A stretch of DNA of 64,000 bases from an uncultured Cohaesibacter sp. (GTDB lineage Bacteria > Pseudomonadota > Alphaproteobacteria > Rhizobiales > Cohaesibacteraceae). The position numbers and the translations under genes are program-made. Below, piece by piece: positions 1 to 9,042 of the stretch. A model generated the notes under the pieces. That model worked only from the letters and a program-made list of their open reading frames with translations, was not told the origin of the DNA and made no database searches. The DNA is taken from assembly GCF_963667045.1 (NCBI RefSeq), contig NZ_OY762934.1, forward strand, positions 1,481,501 through 1,545,500. The letters are read 5' to 3'. How positions within the stretch are numbered: the stretch's first letter is position 1; each line of letters starts with the position of its first letter.

Positions 1-174
1 GTCTTATGGTCAGACCAAGGCGGTCGGATCAGGGCAGACAGCTAGCGCCAAAGCGGATCGAGAGTCATCAGGACTGCGGTTCGGGCGCATCTTTCAAGTC
101 CATCCTTCTGTTCCCCGCAGACGACAGACCCGATGCGATCAACACTGACAACCGCTTGAGACAGACAGCCAGCA

Positions 175-1059
175 ATGACGAAACCGTCACAGGATCCAGA
201 CATTCTCACCTTGGCTGCACCAGCCAAGATCAATCTTGCCTTGCATATCACGGGGCAGAGAGACGACGGATATCATCTTCTGGAATCGCTGGTGGTATTC
301 GGCGGTGCGGCTGATCGCATCCAGTTCAAGCCCTCCAAGCATCTGCATCTATCGGTCAATGGCCCGTTTGCCGACAGCTTGCGGCAGGAGCCGGACAATC
401 TGATGGTCCGCGCGGCGCGGCTCCTGGCAACAGAACTCAATTGCGCCGTCGCGGCAGACATGACGCTGGAAAAATTCCTGCCCATCTCCGCTGGCGTTGG
501 CGGCGGGTCTTCCGATGCGGCGGCAACCCTGCTCGGCCTGCTGCGTCTCTGGCAGCGGACCATCAACGACGACAAGCTGCGCACCATAGCGCTCAAGCTC
601 GGAGCCGACGTGCCCATGTGCCTTGAAGGCTCCTGCCTGATTGCGCGAGGCATCGGCGACGAGCTGTCCTCCGGCCCCCGGTTGCCCAAGGATCTGGGCA
701 TGGTGCTGGTCAACCCGCGTGTGCCGATTTCGACACCGAATATCTTCCGTCGCCTCAAGAACCGTAGCAATCCCCCAATGGGCCCGGTGCCCTCGGCCTT
801 CCTCTCGGCCATGGCACTGGCAGACTGGCTCGACAACCAGCGTAATGATCTGGAAATGGCCGCCATCGAACAGGCGCCGGTGATTGAAACTGTGCTGCAA
901 GCGCTGGAAGATGATGGTGATTGCCTGTTTGCCCGCATGTCCGGTTCGGGCGCAACCTGCTTTGCGCTGTTCGCCACGGTCAAACATGCGGAGTATGCTG
1001 CGCGACGCATGGCCTTCACCCACCCCAACTGGTGGGTCAGCCACGGCGGCGTTCAATAG
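175..1059 (+). CDS. ispE: 4-diphosphocytidyl-2-C-methyl-D-erythritol kinase
   Basis: This 294-residue GHMP-family kinase phosphorylates the 2-hydroxyl of CDP-methylerythritol in the cytoplasmic MEP pathway of isoprenoid synthesis. The sequence shows the N-terminal substrate motif PAKINLAL (about residues 16-23), the glycine-rich ATP loop ISAGVGGGSSDAAATL (about 103-118) and the C-terminal MSGSGATCFALF block (about 253-264), the three hallmarks of IspE. Length fits the family (280-300 residues). The ATG at 175 is the first start that keeps the whole N-terminal domain. The 174 bases upstream show no gene I can support, so any operon partner lies outside the window. The gene converges with the DUF3422 gene 44 bases downstream. 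Identification is secure. Confidence 0.95.
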   Translation: MTKPSQDPDILTLAAPAKINLALHITGQRDDGYHLLESLVVFGGAADRIQFKPSKHLHLSVNGPFADSLRQEPDNLMVRAARLLATELNCAVAADMTLEKFLPISAGVGGGSSDAAATLLGLLRLWQRTINDDKLRTIALKLGADVPMCLEGSCLIARGIGDELSSGPRLPKDLGMVLVNPRVPISTPNIFRRLKNRSNPPMGPVPSAFLSAMALADWLDNQRNDLEMAAIEQAPVIETVLQALEDDGDCLFARMSGSGATCFALFATVKHAEYAARRMAFTHPNWWVSHGGVQ

Positions 1060-1103
1060 GCTTCTTCCCCAAAAGCGCCTGCCCTTTCCGGTTCGGAGCT
1101 TCG

Positions 1104-2522
1104 TCAGTGATCCTTTGAGCCGGTCTTGTGGATCAGGCGTTGTTTGACCTTGTGCATGGAAAACCAGATGAAGCCGACCACCGGCACGACAAGCGCGGCG
1201 GACAGCGAGCTCTTGTCGAGATGGACGATCTTTGCCGCCGGTGCCAGCAGGTAGCTCAGCAGGTTGACCGCATAATAGGAGATCGCCACCACCGAAAGCC
1301 CTTCGACGGTTTCCTGCAACCGGATCTGCAGCGCAGCGCGGCGGTCCATCTGGGCCAGCAACTGCCGGTTCTGATCAGTTGTTGTCACCTGAACCCGTGT
1401 CCCCAGCAGCTCCGAGGCATGAGCGGCGCGGAACGTGAGATCATCAAGCTGGCTTTGCGCCGAGCGACAGGTGCGCATGCTGGGCTGATAGCGCCGCTTC
1501 ATGAATTCGGAGAATAGCTGCCGCTCGAGAATGCGTTGCTCGCGCAACAGACCAATGCGCTGCATAACCAGTTCCTCGTAGGCGCGGCCGGCATTGAACC
1601 GCGAGGAGCTGCTGGTTGACAGCATCGAAAGATCGGCCGAAATGCCAAGCAGCTTGTCCAGCACCACCTTGTCGCTTTCCTGCTCGTCGCCGATCCTTGC
1701 CACGGTCTCGCTGAGCTTGATGTTCAAGTCCCGAACGCTGCCCAAAACCTGCCGCGCCACCGGCAGGGTCAGCATTGACATCGCCCGGTAGGTTTCGACC
1801 TCAAGGAAGCGCTGAATGACTCGCCCCAGACGGCTGGCGCTGACATCGCGACAGGCCAGCACGGCAAGGCGAATCTGTCCGCGGTTATCGAGATCGAAGT
1901 CGGCGGCAATGGCGGCATCGCCGTCGCTGATATAGGCGGCAGCAAAACTGAATGGCGAACCGAACCAGTCGCGGACCACGCCGGACATCTGCTCCTCGAT
2001 ACCCTTGAGATCAGGCACGCTCTCGATACGGGCGGAGACCGACGAAACGATCCGACCGGGGAAAGCCTCCAGCCAATCGATGGTGAAGCAGTCGTGCAGG
2101 TCCGTGGCGAAGCTGTCCGGCTCCAGTTTTTCCGGGCGCGGAGCGTAGGTATAAAGGGTGTAGGTAGCAAATTCGGTATGGTTCTCCCACTTGAGAATCA
2201 TGCCGTCGAGGTCGGCGATGTGATAGACAGCTCCCTCCTCGGGCTGCGGTGCACCGAAGCCCTCCAGAAAGGCCCCCAGTTGATCGCGGGCCAGCTCAGC
2301 GGTATGCAGCCCGTCTTCTTCAGGCTTGAGAGCGATGAAGGCCAGGCGGCTTGGTGCGTCAAGCTCAAGGAAGGGTCGCGCATGCATCTCGCGGATCATC
2401 GGTGCCCGCATCGAATGATTGAGGCGTGCCTTGGCTAGTCTGGTTTGGCTATCGGCCACTGGATCGGTCCTTCCTTTCCCTTTATCTGCTTTGTCCGCCC
2501 GCCTTCCGGTCCAAACCGGCAA
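1104..2522 (-). CDS. DUF3422 family membrane-anchored protein
   Basis: This 472-residue protein matches the DUF3422 family, common in alpha- and betaproteobacteria and of unknown function. The first 390 residues are soluble and partly coiled; typical features are the N-terminal EMHARPF block (about residues 45-51) and a long helical stretch. Two membrane segments lie near the C-terminus (about 406-428 and 441-456), followed by a short basic tail, so the bulk of the protein is presumably cytoplasmic and tethered to the inner membrane. The ATG at 2522 precedes about 20 charged residues before the conserved part; a start at the internal ATG near residue 38 or 42 is also possible. Family assignment rests on overall pattern recognition. 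Confidence 0.8.
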   Translation of the reverse strand: MPVWTGRRADKADKGKGRTDPVADSQTRLAKARLNHSMRAPMIREMHARPFLELDAPSRLAFIALKPEEDGLHTAELARDQLGAFLEGFGAPQPEEGAVYHIADLDGMILKWENHTEFATYTLYTYAPRPEKLEPDSFATDLHDCFTIDWLEAFPGRIVSSVSARIESVPDLKGIEEQMSGVVRDWFGSPFSFAAAYISDGDAAIAADFDLDNRGQIRLAVLACRDVSASRLGRVIQRFLEVETYRAMSMLTLPVARQVLGSVRDLNIKLSETVARIGDEQESDKVVLDKLLGISADLSMLSTSSSSRFNAGRAYEELVMQRIGLLREQRILERQLFSEFMKRRYQPSMRTCRSAQSQLDDLTFRAAHASELLGTRVQVTTTDQNRQLLAQMDRRAALQIRLQETVEGLSVVAISYYAVNLLSYLLAPAAKIVHLDKSSLSAALVVPVVGFIWFSMHKVKQRLIHKTGSKDH

Positions 2523-2642
2523 AGTCTGGTCAAGGCAGTATAATAGTCATTTGTTACAGACCTGTAGAGAGCAAAAGCGAGACATCGCAACACTGACAGC
2601 GAAAGTCATGGGGATCTGTCGCGCGAAGAGATCAGCTGGCGC

Positions 2643-3149
2643 CTAGTCCCGGTCTTCGGTATTGCCCGAATAGCAGGCGATTTCCCGCATCGCGGCGCGC
2701 AATTCTTCCTTGCCCATGCTCTCGATCGGCAGGGACACAAATCGCCCGATGCGATCGGACAGTTGGGCATAGGCCGTCAGGAAAGCCAACTGCATGTCCT
2801 TGTCATCCCCCACCTCGACAGCAGGATCGGCGATGCCCCAGTGAGCAATGGCAGGATTGCCCGGCCAGATCGGGCAGCTTTCGCCAGCGGCATGATCGCA
2901 GACGGTGATGATGTGATCCATTTTCGGGCTACCCGGCTGGTTGAAATCGCTCCAGTTCTTGGAACGCAGGCGGCAGATTTGATAGCCGAATTTTTCCAGC
3001 AGCTGGATGGCCCAGGGGTTCGGCTGGCTTACCGTCAGGCTCCCGGCAGAAAAGGCCCTGAAGCGTCCCTGTCCGACACGGCCCAATATGGCTTCGGCCA
3101 TGATGGATCGAGATGAATTGCCGGTACAAAGGAAAAGGACATTCTGCAT
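2643..3149 (-). CDS. arsC: Arsenate reductase, low-molecular-weight phosphatase type
   Basis: This 168-residue protein has the low-molecular-weight protein tyrosine phosphatase fold used by thioredoxin-coupled arsenate reductases. The phosphate loop CTGNSSRS starts at Cys8, and the later cysteines Cys84 and Cys92 sit in the block TVCDHAAGESCPIWPG, where the family carries its redox cysteines. It would reduce arsenate to arsenite in the cytosol. The ATG at 3149 follows a good GAGGAG ribosome site. It lies downstream of an arsR-like regulator on the same strand, so the pair probably forms an operon. No arsenite exporter (ArsB or Acr3) is nearby, so the resistance pathway is incomplete here or the protein dephosphorylates something else. 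Confidence 0.85.
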   Translation of the reverse strand: MQNVLFLCTGNSSRSIMAEAILGRVGQGRFRAFSAGSLTVSQPNPWAIQLLEKFGYQICRLRSKNWSDFNQPGSPKMDHIITVCDHAAGESCPIWPGNPAIAHWGIADPAVEVGDDKDMQLAFLTAYAQLSDRIGRFVSLPIESMGKEELRAAMREIACYSGNTEDRD

Positions 3150-3180
3150 TGCGGGCTCCTCGCAGCGCGTTCAATCAAGG

Positions 3181-3200
3181 AATCGTAAGAGGATACGATT
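3181..3200. promoter_or_regulatory. Perfect inverted repeat between arsR and arsC
   Basis: AATCGTA and TACGATT form a perfect 7-base inverted repeat with a 6-base spacer, 32 to 51 bases upstream of the arsC start. It could be an operator for the neighbouring ArsR-type regulator or a hairpin in the arsR-arsC transcript. It has no T-run, so it is not an ordinary terminator. Confidence 0.4.
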
Positions 3201-3275
3201 GAAGGATCCCCAAAAGGGTATAATCCAGCAGACACCACACTTTTAAGGCGATTGATACTAACCCTTCGGACTAGA

Positions 3276-3683
3276 TCACGCTTCTTTTACCTGCCTTACC
3301 CCGCCATCGGCAGCATCACGGCCAAAACGGGGCCGGTCGGGGTCGATTTCCCCCGGCATCGCCGTCGGGCATTCATCCTGCAAGAAGGCCATGAGGTCAT
3401 TGAGGCAATCCTCAAGCCCGAAATAGATGATGTTGCGGCCGTTGCGCTCCGAGTTGATGAGGCCCGCCCGCTGCAAAATGGCCAGATGGGTCGACAGGGT
3501 GTTGTGCGGTACGTCTAGCGTCCTGGCAATCTCGCCAGCACCAAGCCCCTTCGGCCCCGCCTTGGACAGCAGGCGAAAGACCTCAAGCCGCGTCTCCTGC
3601 GCGAGGGCGGAAAGGATGATCTGCGCCCGTGTTTGGGATTTCCAGGTGCTGGTATTCGTATTGGTGTTGGTGGCCGTATTCAT
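3276..3683 (-). CDS. ArsR-family transcriptional regulator
   Basis: This 135-residue winged-helix repressor carries the ArsR helix-turn-helix (about residues 20-95), with the recognition-helix block NTLSTHLAILQRAGLI near residues 62-77 and the wing RNGRNIIYFG. The start was set at the ATG at 3683 because the conserved domain begins soon after; a longer frame upstream to 3761 adds only an unconserved, proline- and glycine-rich leader. The N-terminus has a curious Asn-Thr repeat (TNTNTNT) encoded by short tandem codon repeats. No clear metal-binding Cys pair of the classic ELCVCDL type is visible, so the inducer is uncertain; location upstream of arsC suggests arsenic or antimony. Confidence 0.85.
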   Translation of the reverse strand: MNTATNTNTNTSTWKSQTRAQIILSALAQETRLEVFRLLSKAGPKGLGAGEIARTLDVPHNTLSTHLAILQRAGLINSERNGRNIIYFGLEDCLNDLMAFLQDECPTAMPGEIDPDRPRFGRDAADGGVRQVKEA

Positions 3684-4084
3684 TGCAAACCTGCCTTTGG
3701 GATCTGCTGATGCGCCGTAACGAGGCGCTGCCCCCAGGGGGCAATGCGATGGAAAGGACACGATGAGACTGTGTCAGCCTGCATGAAACGGCCGACCATA
3801 GGTCGATGGATACCGACGGCTCATGACACTGACATGACAGCTCCGTCAAAAATCGCGCCTGCACATAAAAGTTGCCTGCATTTGTAATGCAATGCCCAAT
3901 CCGAGGGGATATATAGAGGGAGGAGCTTTCGTCGAGAGAACCAGGGCCGCGACGAACTAGATGGAACCGGCAAGGATGGCCCCTGCAACAGCAGGTATAA
4001 AAATGGCCCCGTTTCCAGTTTCACCTTGATCTGAGCGACAGGGCAGGTACAGAAGGACTCCTAAACAGAAGGAATGGAAAGAAA
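3684..4084. other. Intergenic region between divergent arsR and ppdK
   Basis: These 401 bases separate the divergently transcribed arsR-like gene and ppdK and must hold both promoters. No gene is supported. The segment just before ppdK contains a plausible ribosome site (AGAAGGA) about 15 bases upstream of the ATG. I see no convincing operator. Confidence 0.5.
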
Positions 4085-6757
4085 ATGGTTCTGTCGTCTC
4101 ATTGGGTCTTTAATTTCGGCGGTGGCAAAGCGGATGGCGATGCCAAGATGCGCAACCTGCTTGGCAGCAAGGGAGCCAACCTTGCCGAAATGACCAACAT
4201 GGGACTGCCGGTGCCACCGGGCTTCACCATCTCGACTGAGTTGTGTAACAGCTATTTCGCCATGGGCCATGTCTATCCGGCCAGCCTGAAGGGCCAGGTG
4301 GATGCCGCCATCGAACGCATCTGTGCGGAAACTGGCCGCCGCCCCGACGATCCCGACAAGCCGCTGCTGCTTTCGATCCGCTCCGGGGCGCGCATCTCCA
4401 TGCCGGGCATGATGGAAGCCATTCTCAATCTCGGTCTCAACGACCAGACCGTGGAAGCACTGGCACGGGAAACCGGAGATGCCCGGTTCGCCTATGACAA
4501 TTATCGTCGCTTCATCCAGAAATACAGCGATGTGGTGCTGGGCATTGACCAGATCGCCTTCGAGGAGATCATCGAAGACTACAAGGATGAGCGGAACGTC
4601 CTTTATGATTCCGCTCTCACGGCCGAAAACTGGATGGAGATCATCGATGCCTTCAAGGCGATGATCAAGGATGAGCTTGATGAGGCGTTCCCTCAGGCGT
4701 TCGACAAGCAGCTGTGGGGTGCGATCAGCACGGTCTTCTCCTCCTGGATGAATGCCCGCGCCATCACCTATCGCCATCTGCATGACATTCCGGAAGACTG
4801 GGGCACCTCCGCCATCGTGCAGGCCATGGTGTTTGGCAATCTCAATGACCAGTCCGCCGTGGCGGTTGCCTTCACGCGCAGTCAGGAAACCGGCGAAAAG
4901 AAGCTGGAGGGATGCTTCCTGCCCAATGCTCATGGCGAGGATATCATCGACGGCGAGTGCAAGCCGCTACCTCTGACCCATTTGGAGGGTTCCGACGTCA
5001 AGAGCATGCAGGAGCTGATGCCGACGCTGTTCAGCCAGTTCCTCGCCATTTGCGAGCAGCTGGAAACCCACTACAAGGACATGATGAAGCTTGGCATCAC
5101 CATCGAGAATGGCAAGCTGTGGCTGCTGCAGGCCCGGGCAGCGACCCGCACGCCGAAGGCGGCTCTCAGGGCAGCGGTGGATCTGGCCAAGGAGGGCCTG
5201 ATCTCTGAGGCCGAGGCGGTTTCCCGAGTTGACCCGCGGTCGCTCGATCAACTGCTGCACCCGACCATTTCCGACAGTGAAAAGCGCGTCGTCTTTGCCA
5301 AGGGCATGACGGCTTCGCCGGGAGCAGCGTCCGGCCACCTGGTTTTCAGCACGCGGGACGCGGAAGAATTCGTCAGCCACGGCCGCCAGGTCATCCTGAT
5401 GCGTATAGAAACCAGTCCGGAAGATGTGCATGGCATGCATGTTGCCCGTGGTATCGTCACAGCGCGTGGCGGCATGACCAGCCACGCCGCAGTTGTTGCG
5501 CGCGGCATGGGCATTCCATGTGTGACCGGCGCAAGTGCGCTGCAGATCAACTACCAGGAAGAGTCCGTCACCTCCGGTTCGGTCACCCTGCGCAAGGGCG
5601 ACCTGATCACCATCGATGGCAGCACGGGAGACGTGCTCAATGGCGACGTGCAGATGCAGAACCCGGAACTGAGCGAGGAATTTGCCACGCTGATGGAATG
5701 GGTCGACAATATCCGCCGCATGAAGGTGCGTTGCAACGCCGATACACCGCAAGATGCCAAGGCGGCGCGCGACTTCGGCGCCGAGGGCATTGGTCTTTGC
5801 CGCACCGAGCACATGTTCTTTCAGGACGACCGCATCTTCGACATCCGCGCCATGATCATTGCCACCAGCGAGGAAGACCGCCGCCGTTCGATGGACAAGC
5901 TGTTGCCGCTGCAGCGGGCCGACTTCGAAGCGCTGTTCGAGACGATGGCCGGTCTGCCGGTCACCATCCGCCTGCTTGATCCACCGCTGCATGAGTTTCT
6001 GCCCAACCAGCCCGAGGATATCGCAGCGATGGCCCGGGCGCTGAAAATGGATGAAGCAAGCCTCAAGAGCCGTATTCACGCCATGCACGAATTCAACCCG
6101 ATGCTCGGCCACCGCGGCTGTCGGCTTGCCATTTCCAAGCCCGAGGTGGTGGAAATGCAGGCCCGCGCCATTTTCGAGGCCGCCGTTGCCGCTGGCGAGA
6201 AGACCGGAGCACCGGTACAGCCGGAAATCATGGTGCCGCTGGTTTCCATTCGCGAGGAACTGGAGTTCGTCAAGGCACGCATCGATTCCACCGCCAAGGC
6301 TGTGATGAAGGAGATGGGGCACGAGATCGACTATATGGTCGGCACGATGATCGAGCTGCCACGCGCCGCCCTGCAGGCCCGCAAGATAGCAGAATCGGCG
6401 GAGTTCTTCTCCTTTGGCACCAACGACCTGACCCAGACGACCTATGGCATCAGCCGTGACGATGCGGCTCGCTTCATCGCCGACTATATCAAGGCCGGTG
6501 TTCTGGAGCAGGATCCTTTCATCTCGATCGATATCGAGGGGGTTGGCGAGCTGATCGAGATCGCCTCCGAACGCGGGCGCTTTGCCCGTCCTGACATCAA
6601 GCTTGGCATTTGCGGCGAGCATGGGGGGGATCCGGTATCCATCGAGTTCTGTGAACGGGTCGGCCTCGACTATGTCTCCTGTTCGCCCTATCGGGTGCCG
6701 ATTGCCCGGCTTGCTGCGGCTCAGGCGACCCTCAGACGGCATCAGATGATCAAGTGA
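4085..6757 (+). CDS. ppdK: Pyruvate, phosphate dikinase
   Basis: This 890-residue cytosolic enzyme interconverts pyruvate, ATP and phosphate with PEP, AMP and pyrophosphate, linking glycolysis and gluconeogenesis. The N-terminal ATP-grasp domain covers about residues 1-340. The swivelling phosphohistidine domain carries GGMTSHAAVVARG (catalytic His near 466, regulatory Thr two residues before). The C-terminal TIM-barrel PEP domain ends with CGEHGGDP (catalytic Cys near 843). Length and motif order match bacterial PPDK, not PEP synthase or PTS enzyme I. The start at 4085 follows the AGAAGGA and GGAAAG purine runs. No PPDK regulatory protein gene is adjacent. Confidence 0.97.
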   Translation: MVLSSHWVFNFGGGKADGDAKMRNLLGSKGANLAEMTNMGLPVPPGFTISTELCNSYFAMGHVYPASLKGQVDAAIERICAETGRRPDDPDKPLLLSIRSGARISMPGMMEAILNLGLNDQTVEALARETGDARFAYDNYRRFIQKYSDVVLGIDQIAFEEIIEDYKDERNVLYDSALTAENWMEIIDAFKAMIKDELDEAFPQAFDKQLWGAISTVFSSWMNARAITYRHLHDIPEDWGTSAIVQAMVFGNLNDQSAVAVAFTRSQETGEKKLEGCFLPNAHGEDIIDGECKPLPLTHLEGSDVKSMQELMPTLFSQFLAICEQLETHYKDMMKLGITIENGKLWLLQARAATRTPKAALRAAVDLAKEGLISEAEAVSRVDPRSLDQLLHPTISDSEKRVVFAKGMTASPGAASGHLVFSTRDAEEFVSHGRQVILMRIETSPEDVHGMHVARGIVTARGGMTSHAAVVARGMGIPCVTGASALQINYQEESVTSGSVTLRKGDLITIDGSTGDVLNGDVQMQNPELSEEFATLMEWVDNIRRMKVRCNADTPQDAKAARDFGAEGIGLCRTEHMFFQDDRIFDIRAMIIATSEEDRRRSMDKLLPLQRADFEALFETMAGLPVTIRLLDPPLHEFLPNQPEDIAAMARALKMDEASLKSRIHAMHEFNPMLGHRGCRLAISKPEVVEMQARAIFEAAVAAGEKTGAPVQPEIMVPLVSIREELEFVKARIDSTAKAVMKEMGHEIDYMVGTMIELPRAALQARKIAESAEFFSFGTNDLTQTTYGISRDDAARFIADYIKAGVLEQDPFISIDIEGVGELIEIASERGRFARPDIKLGICGEHGGDPVSIEFCERVGLDYVSCSPYRVPIARLAAAQATLRRHQMIK

Positions 6758-6768
6758 CAGATGCAACA

Positions 6769-6801
6769 AGGCGGAGCCGAATCTTGTCGGCACCGCCTTC
6801 T
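6769..6801 (+). terminator. Hairpin downstream of ppdK
   Basis: AAGGCGG-ag-CCG pairs with CGG-ca-CCGCCTT across a short loop about 12 bases after the ppdK stop. It lacks a T-run, so it may stabilise the 3' end or act together with the next hairpin. Confidence 0.4.
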
Positions 6802-6855
6802 GCCGCAAAAGTTTCGACCCAGAGGCGACTGAACACAGGCAAAATCGTAAAACAT

Positions 6856-6897
6856 GCGGAATTTTTCTATAATTCCGCAAAATTGATTTATTTTTTT
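6856..6897 (+). terminator. Possible second terminator of ppdK
   Basis: A perfect 8-base inverted repeat (GCGGAATT / AATTCCGC, 7-base loop) is followed by an AT-rich stretch ending in seven T. It is a candidate transcription end in the AT-rich spacer before the LysE gene; the T-run is about 12 bases away from the stem, which weakens the case. Confidence 0.4.
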
Positions 6898-7028
6898 GGA
6901 AGTATCAACACAATATTGCCTTTTTAGCAAATTCAACCATAAACTATCCGGTGTAAATAGCAGCCTTGAACCCTCATCGTGCCAGAGACTGGCGTGACGG
7001 GGGACCCTTTCCGAGCCGGACCAGCAGC

Positions 7029-7658
7029 ATGACCAGCGTCTATCTTCAGGGAACCCTTATCGGCCTTGCCATCGCGGCGCCTGTCGGGCCGATCGCCCTC
7101 TTGTGCATCCGCCGCACCTTGCGGGACGGACGGCTCATCGGCATCGCCACGGGCATGGGTGCGGCGACCGCCGACGGCATGTATGGGCTGATTACAGCGA
7201 TGGGGCTTTCGGTCTCCGGCCTGCTTGTCAGCCACGGCGACTGGATGCGCCTGGGCGGCGGGTTGCTGATCCTCTATCTCGGTGTCATCACATTTCTGCG
7301 CGGATTTCAGCCTCAGGGGCATGATGCAGCTTCGGCTCCCCCAGCCCATGCTCCGCTCAAGGCCTACGGCACCACCTTCCTGCTGACGGTTTCCAACCCG
7401 GCAACCATCATCGCGTTCATCGGCATGATCTCCGGCCTTTCCAAAGGAGCAGAGAGCGGACCGGGTGCCGCCTACTGGCTGGTGTCCGGCGTCTTTTGTG
7501 GCTCGGCCCTGTGGTGGTTCATTCTGGTCGGCATCACATCGCTGGTGCGCGGACTGGTATCTGACAGGTTCATGCAGGCGGTCGATTTTGGCTCCGGTAC
7601 GCTGCTCACGTTCTGGGGCGGCATGCTGATCTGGCAGGCTGGCCAGCAGCTGTTCTGA
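7029..7658 (+). CDS. LysE/RhtB-family amino acid exporter
   Basis: This 209-residue integral membrane protein belongs to the LysE translocator superfamily, which exports amino acids or related metabolites from the cytoplasm. The N-terminal APVGPIALLCIRRTL block (about residues 18-32) is the family signature, and about six hydrophobic segments follow. The ATG at 7029 puts the first membrane helix directly at the N-terminus; a longer frame from the TTG at 6966 would add 21 polar, arginine-rich residues and is less likely. The gene stands alone between ppdK and meaB, with no LysG-type regulator adjacent, so the substrate cannot be assigned. Confidence 0.85.
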   Translation: MTSVYLQGTLIGLAIAAPVGPIALLCIRRTLRDGRLIGIATGMGAATADGMYGLITAMGLSVSGLLVSHGDWMRLGGGLLILYLGVITFLRGFQPQGHDAASAPPAHAPLKAYGTTFLLTVSNPATIIAFIGMISGLSKGAESGPGAAYWLVSGVFCGSALWWFILVGITSLVRGLVSDRFMQAVDFGSGTLLTFWGGMLIWQAGQQLF

Positions 7659-7817
7659 GATCCTGTTGGCACAGCCACAAGCGCCAGTGCCGAAAGGCGC
7701 TCCGCAGTTGTATGGAGTGCCCCCATCAGGAGTTCTACGTCTAATGTCTGTCTGGCCTCCTCCAGGTCATATGGTTAAGCGATAAGGCAACGCCTGAAAC
7801 GCTGAAACCCGGGATCC

Positions 7818-8798
7818 ATGACCACGACAAAAGCCACCAGAAACGCCGCTGCCCTGACCCTCGACGCCATTCGCGACGGCGGCAAGAAGGCTTTGGCGCG
7901 AGCACTCAGTGCGCTGGAGGCTGAGGATGGCAGCCTTGCCGTGGCCCGGTTGCTGGACGAAGCAGCGCACAATGCAACTGCGCATGTCGTGGGGTTGACC
8001 GGCCCGCCGGGGGTTGGCAAATCAACCCTGACCAATGCCCTTATCCGCCATTGGCGCGCCAATGGTGAGCGTGTGGGCGTTCTGGCAGTGGATCCGTCCT
8101 CCCGTTTTTCGCAAGGTGCTCTGCTGGGGGACCGCACCCGGCTCGACACCGACCCGAACGACAAGGACATGTTCGTCCGCTCCATGGCTGCGCGAGACCG
8201 TCTGGGCGGGCTCTCGAATGAAGCGGTTGCGGCCATCGTGCTCATGCGGGCGCTGTTCGACAGGGTTCTGGTGGAAAGTGTCGGCATCGGCCAGTCCGAA
8301 GCCGATATTGCCTTTGCCACGGATACCGTGATTCTCTGCATCCAGCCAGGCGCGGGCGATAGCCTGCAATTCATGAAAGCGGGCGTGATGGAGCTGCCCG
8401 ACGTCATCGTCGTGACCAAGGCGGATGTCGGCAAGCCGGCCATGCGAACCAAGGCCGATCTTGAAGGTGCCCTGTCGCTGACCATGCGCAAGGATAAGGA
8501 CTGGGCCGTGCCCGTTCTGCTCGTCTCGGCATTTGACGATACAGGGTTACAACAACTTATAGCAGAAATTGACCGGCACTACGGCAGTTTGCTGAAAAGC
8601 GAAAAATTCCTGTCACTCCGCCAGGATCAGGCAACACTGTGGGTACTGGATCGCATCCGCAGAAAGTTCGGAGAGATCGGCCTCGCACAGATCAACGCCC
8701 GGGATATCATCCATCGGGCTGGCGGTCCATTCATGGCAGAACAGATGATTTCGGAGGATCTATCACAAAGACTTGCAAAAAAGGTGGGTGACTTGTGA
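7818..8798 (+). CDS. meaB: Methylmalonyl-CoA mutase-associated GTPase MeaB
   Basis: This 326-residue G3E-family GTPase (also annotated ArgK) protects and gates cofactor loading of B12-dependent acyl-CoA mutases. Visible motifs are the Walker A loop GPPGVGKST (about residues 60-68), the DPSS block near 92, the switch region ESVGIGQSEADIAF near 152 and the base-recognition motif TKAD near 200. The G3 motif reads ESVGIGQSE where most MeaB proteins have ETVGVGQSE. The family usually sits beside mutase genes; no mutase is found here, so its partner must be encoded elsewhere. The ATG at 7818 agrees with the family N-terminus. Confidence 0.93.
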   Translation: MTTTKATRNAAALTLDAIRDGGKKALARALSALEAEDGSLAVARLLDEAAHNATAHVVGLTGPPGVGKSTLTNALIRHWRANGERVGVLAVDPSSRFSQGALLGDRTRLDTDPNDKDMFVRSMAARDRLGGLSNEAVAAIVLMRALFDRVLVESVGIGQSEADIAFATDTVILCIQPGAGDSLQFMKAGVMELPDVIVVTKADVGKPAMRTKADLEGALSLTMRKDKDWAVPVLLVSAFDDTGLQQLIAEIDRHYGSLLKSEKFLSLRQDQATLWVLDRIRRKFGEIGLAQINARDIIHRAGGPFMAEQMISEDLSQRLAKKVGDL

Positions 8799-9031
8799 AA
8801 CTGGTCGACCCCAAATAAAAGCCGATGGTTAAAATAACCTGAAACGCTTCCATACATCGTCTATATCGAAAATTATTGATATGAAACAATTCAGTTCGGT
8901 ATGGAGGAAAATATTCGCGGCGAACACTTGCGTTTTGGGAGGTTAGAACTCGTATTATGGGAAAATTTTTCCATTCATAACTTTTACCTATTGGAAATTT
9001 GGTAAATTATGCAATTTAAAACGCGAAAAGG

Positions 9032-9037
9032 TATAAT
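9032..9037 (+). promoter_or_regulatory. Candidate -10 box of the small RNA
   Basis: A perfect TATAAT hexamer lies in AT-rich DNA about 225 bases before the terminator at 9229. The sequence at the matching -35 position (around TGCAAT) is weak, so this is only a candidate promoter. Confidence 0.3.
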
Positions 9038-9042
9038 TTTGG

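Noticed and set aside
1-174. Short frame overlapping the start of ispE
   Set aside because: Frame at 6-314 overlaps ispE and has no recognisable product; the left edge shows no supported gene.
4967-6880. Long open frame opposite ppdK
   Set aside because: Shadow frame; ppdK is complete and well conserved.
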